The position numbers were made by a program, and so were the translations under genes. A DNA stretch of 13,568 nucleotides, from NCBI GenBank assembly GCA_031254155.1, contig JAIRVA010000076.1, forward strand, positions 1-13,568, given 5' to 3'. Each line of letters starts with the position of its first letter. The stretch's first letter is position 1. Source of the DNA: Propionibacteriaceae bacterium. GTDB taxonomy: Bacteria; Actinomycetota; Actinomycetes; Propionibacteriales; Propionibacteriaceae. This document shows, one piece after another, positions 13,541-13,568 of the stretch. The notes beneath the pieces were generated by a model. That model saw only the letters and a list, made by a program, of their open reading frames with translations. It was not told where the DNA came from and ran no database searches.

Positions 13541-13568
13541 ATGTACGCGAGTGTTGAGGAGTGGCGGG
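13541..13568 (+). CDS. Start of an unidentified gene (3' end outside window)
   Basis: The ATG at 13541 opens a frame reading MYASVEEWR up to the window edge. It follows a near-consensus promoter at the distance expected for a leaderless mRNA, and no ribosome site precedes it. Nine residues are too few for a family call. Promoters ending in a GTAC- or GAAC-type dyad over a leaderless ATG, with TTATCCACA nearby, remind me of DUF222/HNH endonuclease (13E12-repeat) genes of actinomycetes, but this is only a resemblance. Confidence 0.45.

Noticed and set aside
1..13568. CRISPR array, tRNA, rRNA, insertion sequence or prophage gene
   Set aside because: No regularly spaced repeats, no cloverleaf or conserved rRNA sequence, and no transposase or integrase frame were found on either strand.

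Overview
The window is high-GC DNA typical of an actinomycete (Actinomycetota). Three of its genes are hallmarks of that phylum: a NucS mismatch endonuclease, a DivIVA-like coiled-coil protein of the Scy/FilP type, and an actinobacterial-type methylmalonyl-CoA epimerase. From memory, nucS, the epimerase, a thioredoxin-like TPR protein, the PduO adenosyltransferase and (in Streptomyces) Scy/FilP sit near each other in other actinomycetes, so positions about 4100-11200 look like a conserved chromosomal neighbourhood. A species cannot be named from the sequence; a propionic-acid-type actinomycete is possible but not shown.

Layout. (1) 1-1458, minus strand: the N-terminal 486 residues of a large secreted protein that enters an SdrD_B-like domain at the window edge. 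It sits behind an unusually AT-rich 346-bp gap with a good promoter. (2) 5017-1805, minus strand: a tight four-gene run of thioredoxin-fold/TPR protein, LysE/ArgO-family exporter, DUF1893 protein and LarA-family (nickel-pincer) racemase. (3) 5099-6718, plus strand: phosphoglucomutase, with a likely leaderless start, meeting stop-to-stop a minus-strand membrane PH-domain protein (7264-6719). (4) 7312-8968, plus strand: methylmalonyl-CoA epimerase, then the coiled-coil DivIVA-like protein. (5) 10314-8960, minus strand: a lipoprotein cyclophilin translationally coupled to nucS. (6) 10348-11947, plus strand: an overlapping three-gene operon of PduO cob(I)alamin adenosyltransferase, a small putative zinc protein and an alpha/beta hydrolase. 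(7) 11986-13043, plus strand: a membrane-anchored GH5 cellulase-like gene broken by one frameshift near 12341-12351. (8) 13044-13503: a gene-free stretch rich in inverted repeats and DnaA-box-like sequences, ending in a near-consensus promoter that drives a gene starting at 13541 and leaving the window.

Functional links. The PduO enzyme makes adenosylcobalamin, the cofactor of methylmalonyl-CoA mutase, and the epimerase supplies or uses that enzyme's substrate, so the two belong to one propionyl/methylmalonyl-CoA pathway. NucS (mismatch repair) and the polar-growth scaffold are housekeeping genes of the phylum. The exporter, DUF1893 and LarA genes form the least-understood operon. No integrase, transposase, CRISPR array, tRNA or rRNA was seen. 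The most unusual parts are the structured region 13072-13186, the frameshifted cellulase, the DUF1893-LarA pairing, and repeated promoter geometry implying leaderless transcripts.
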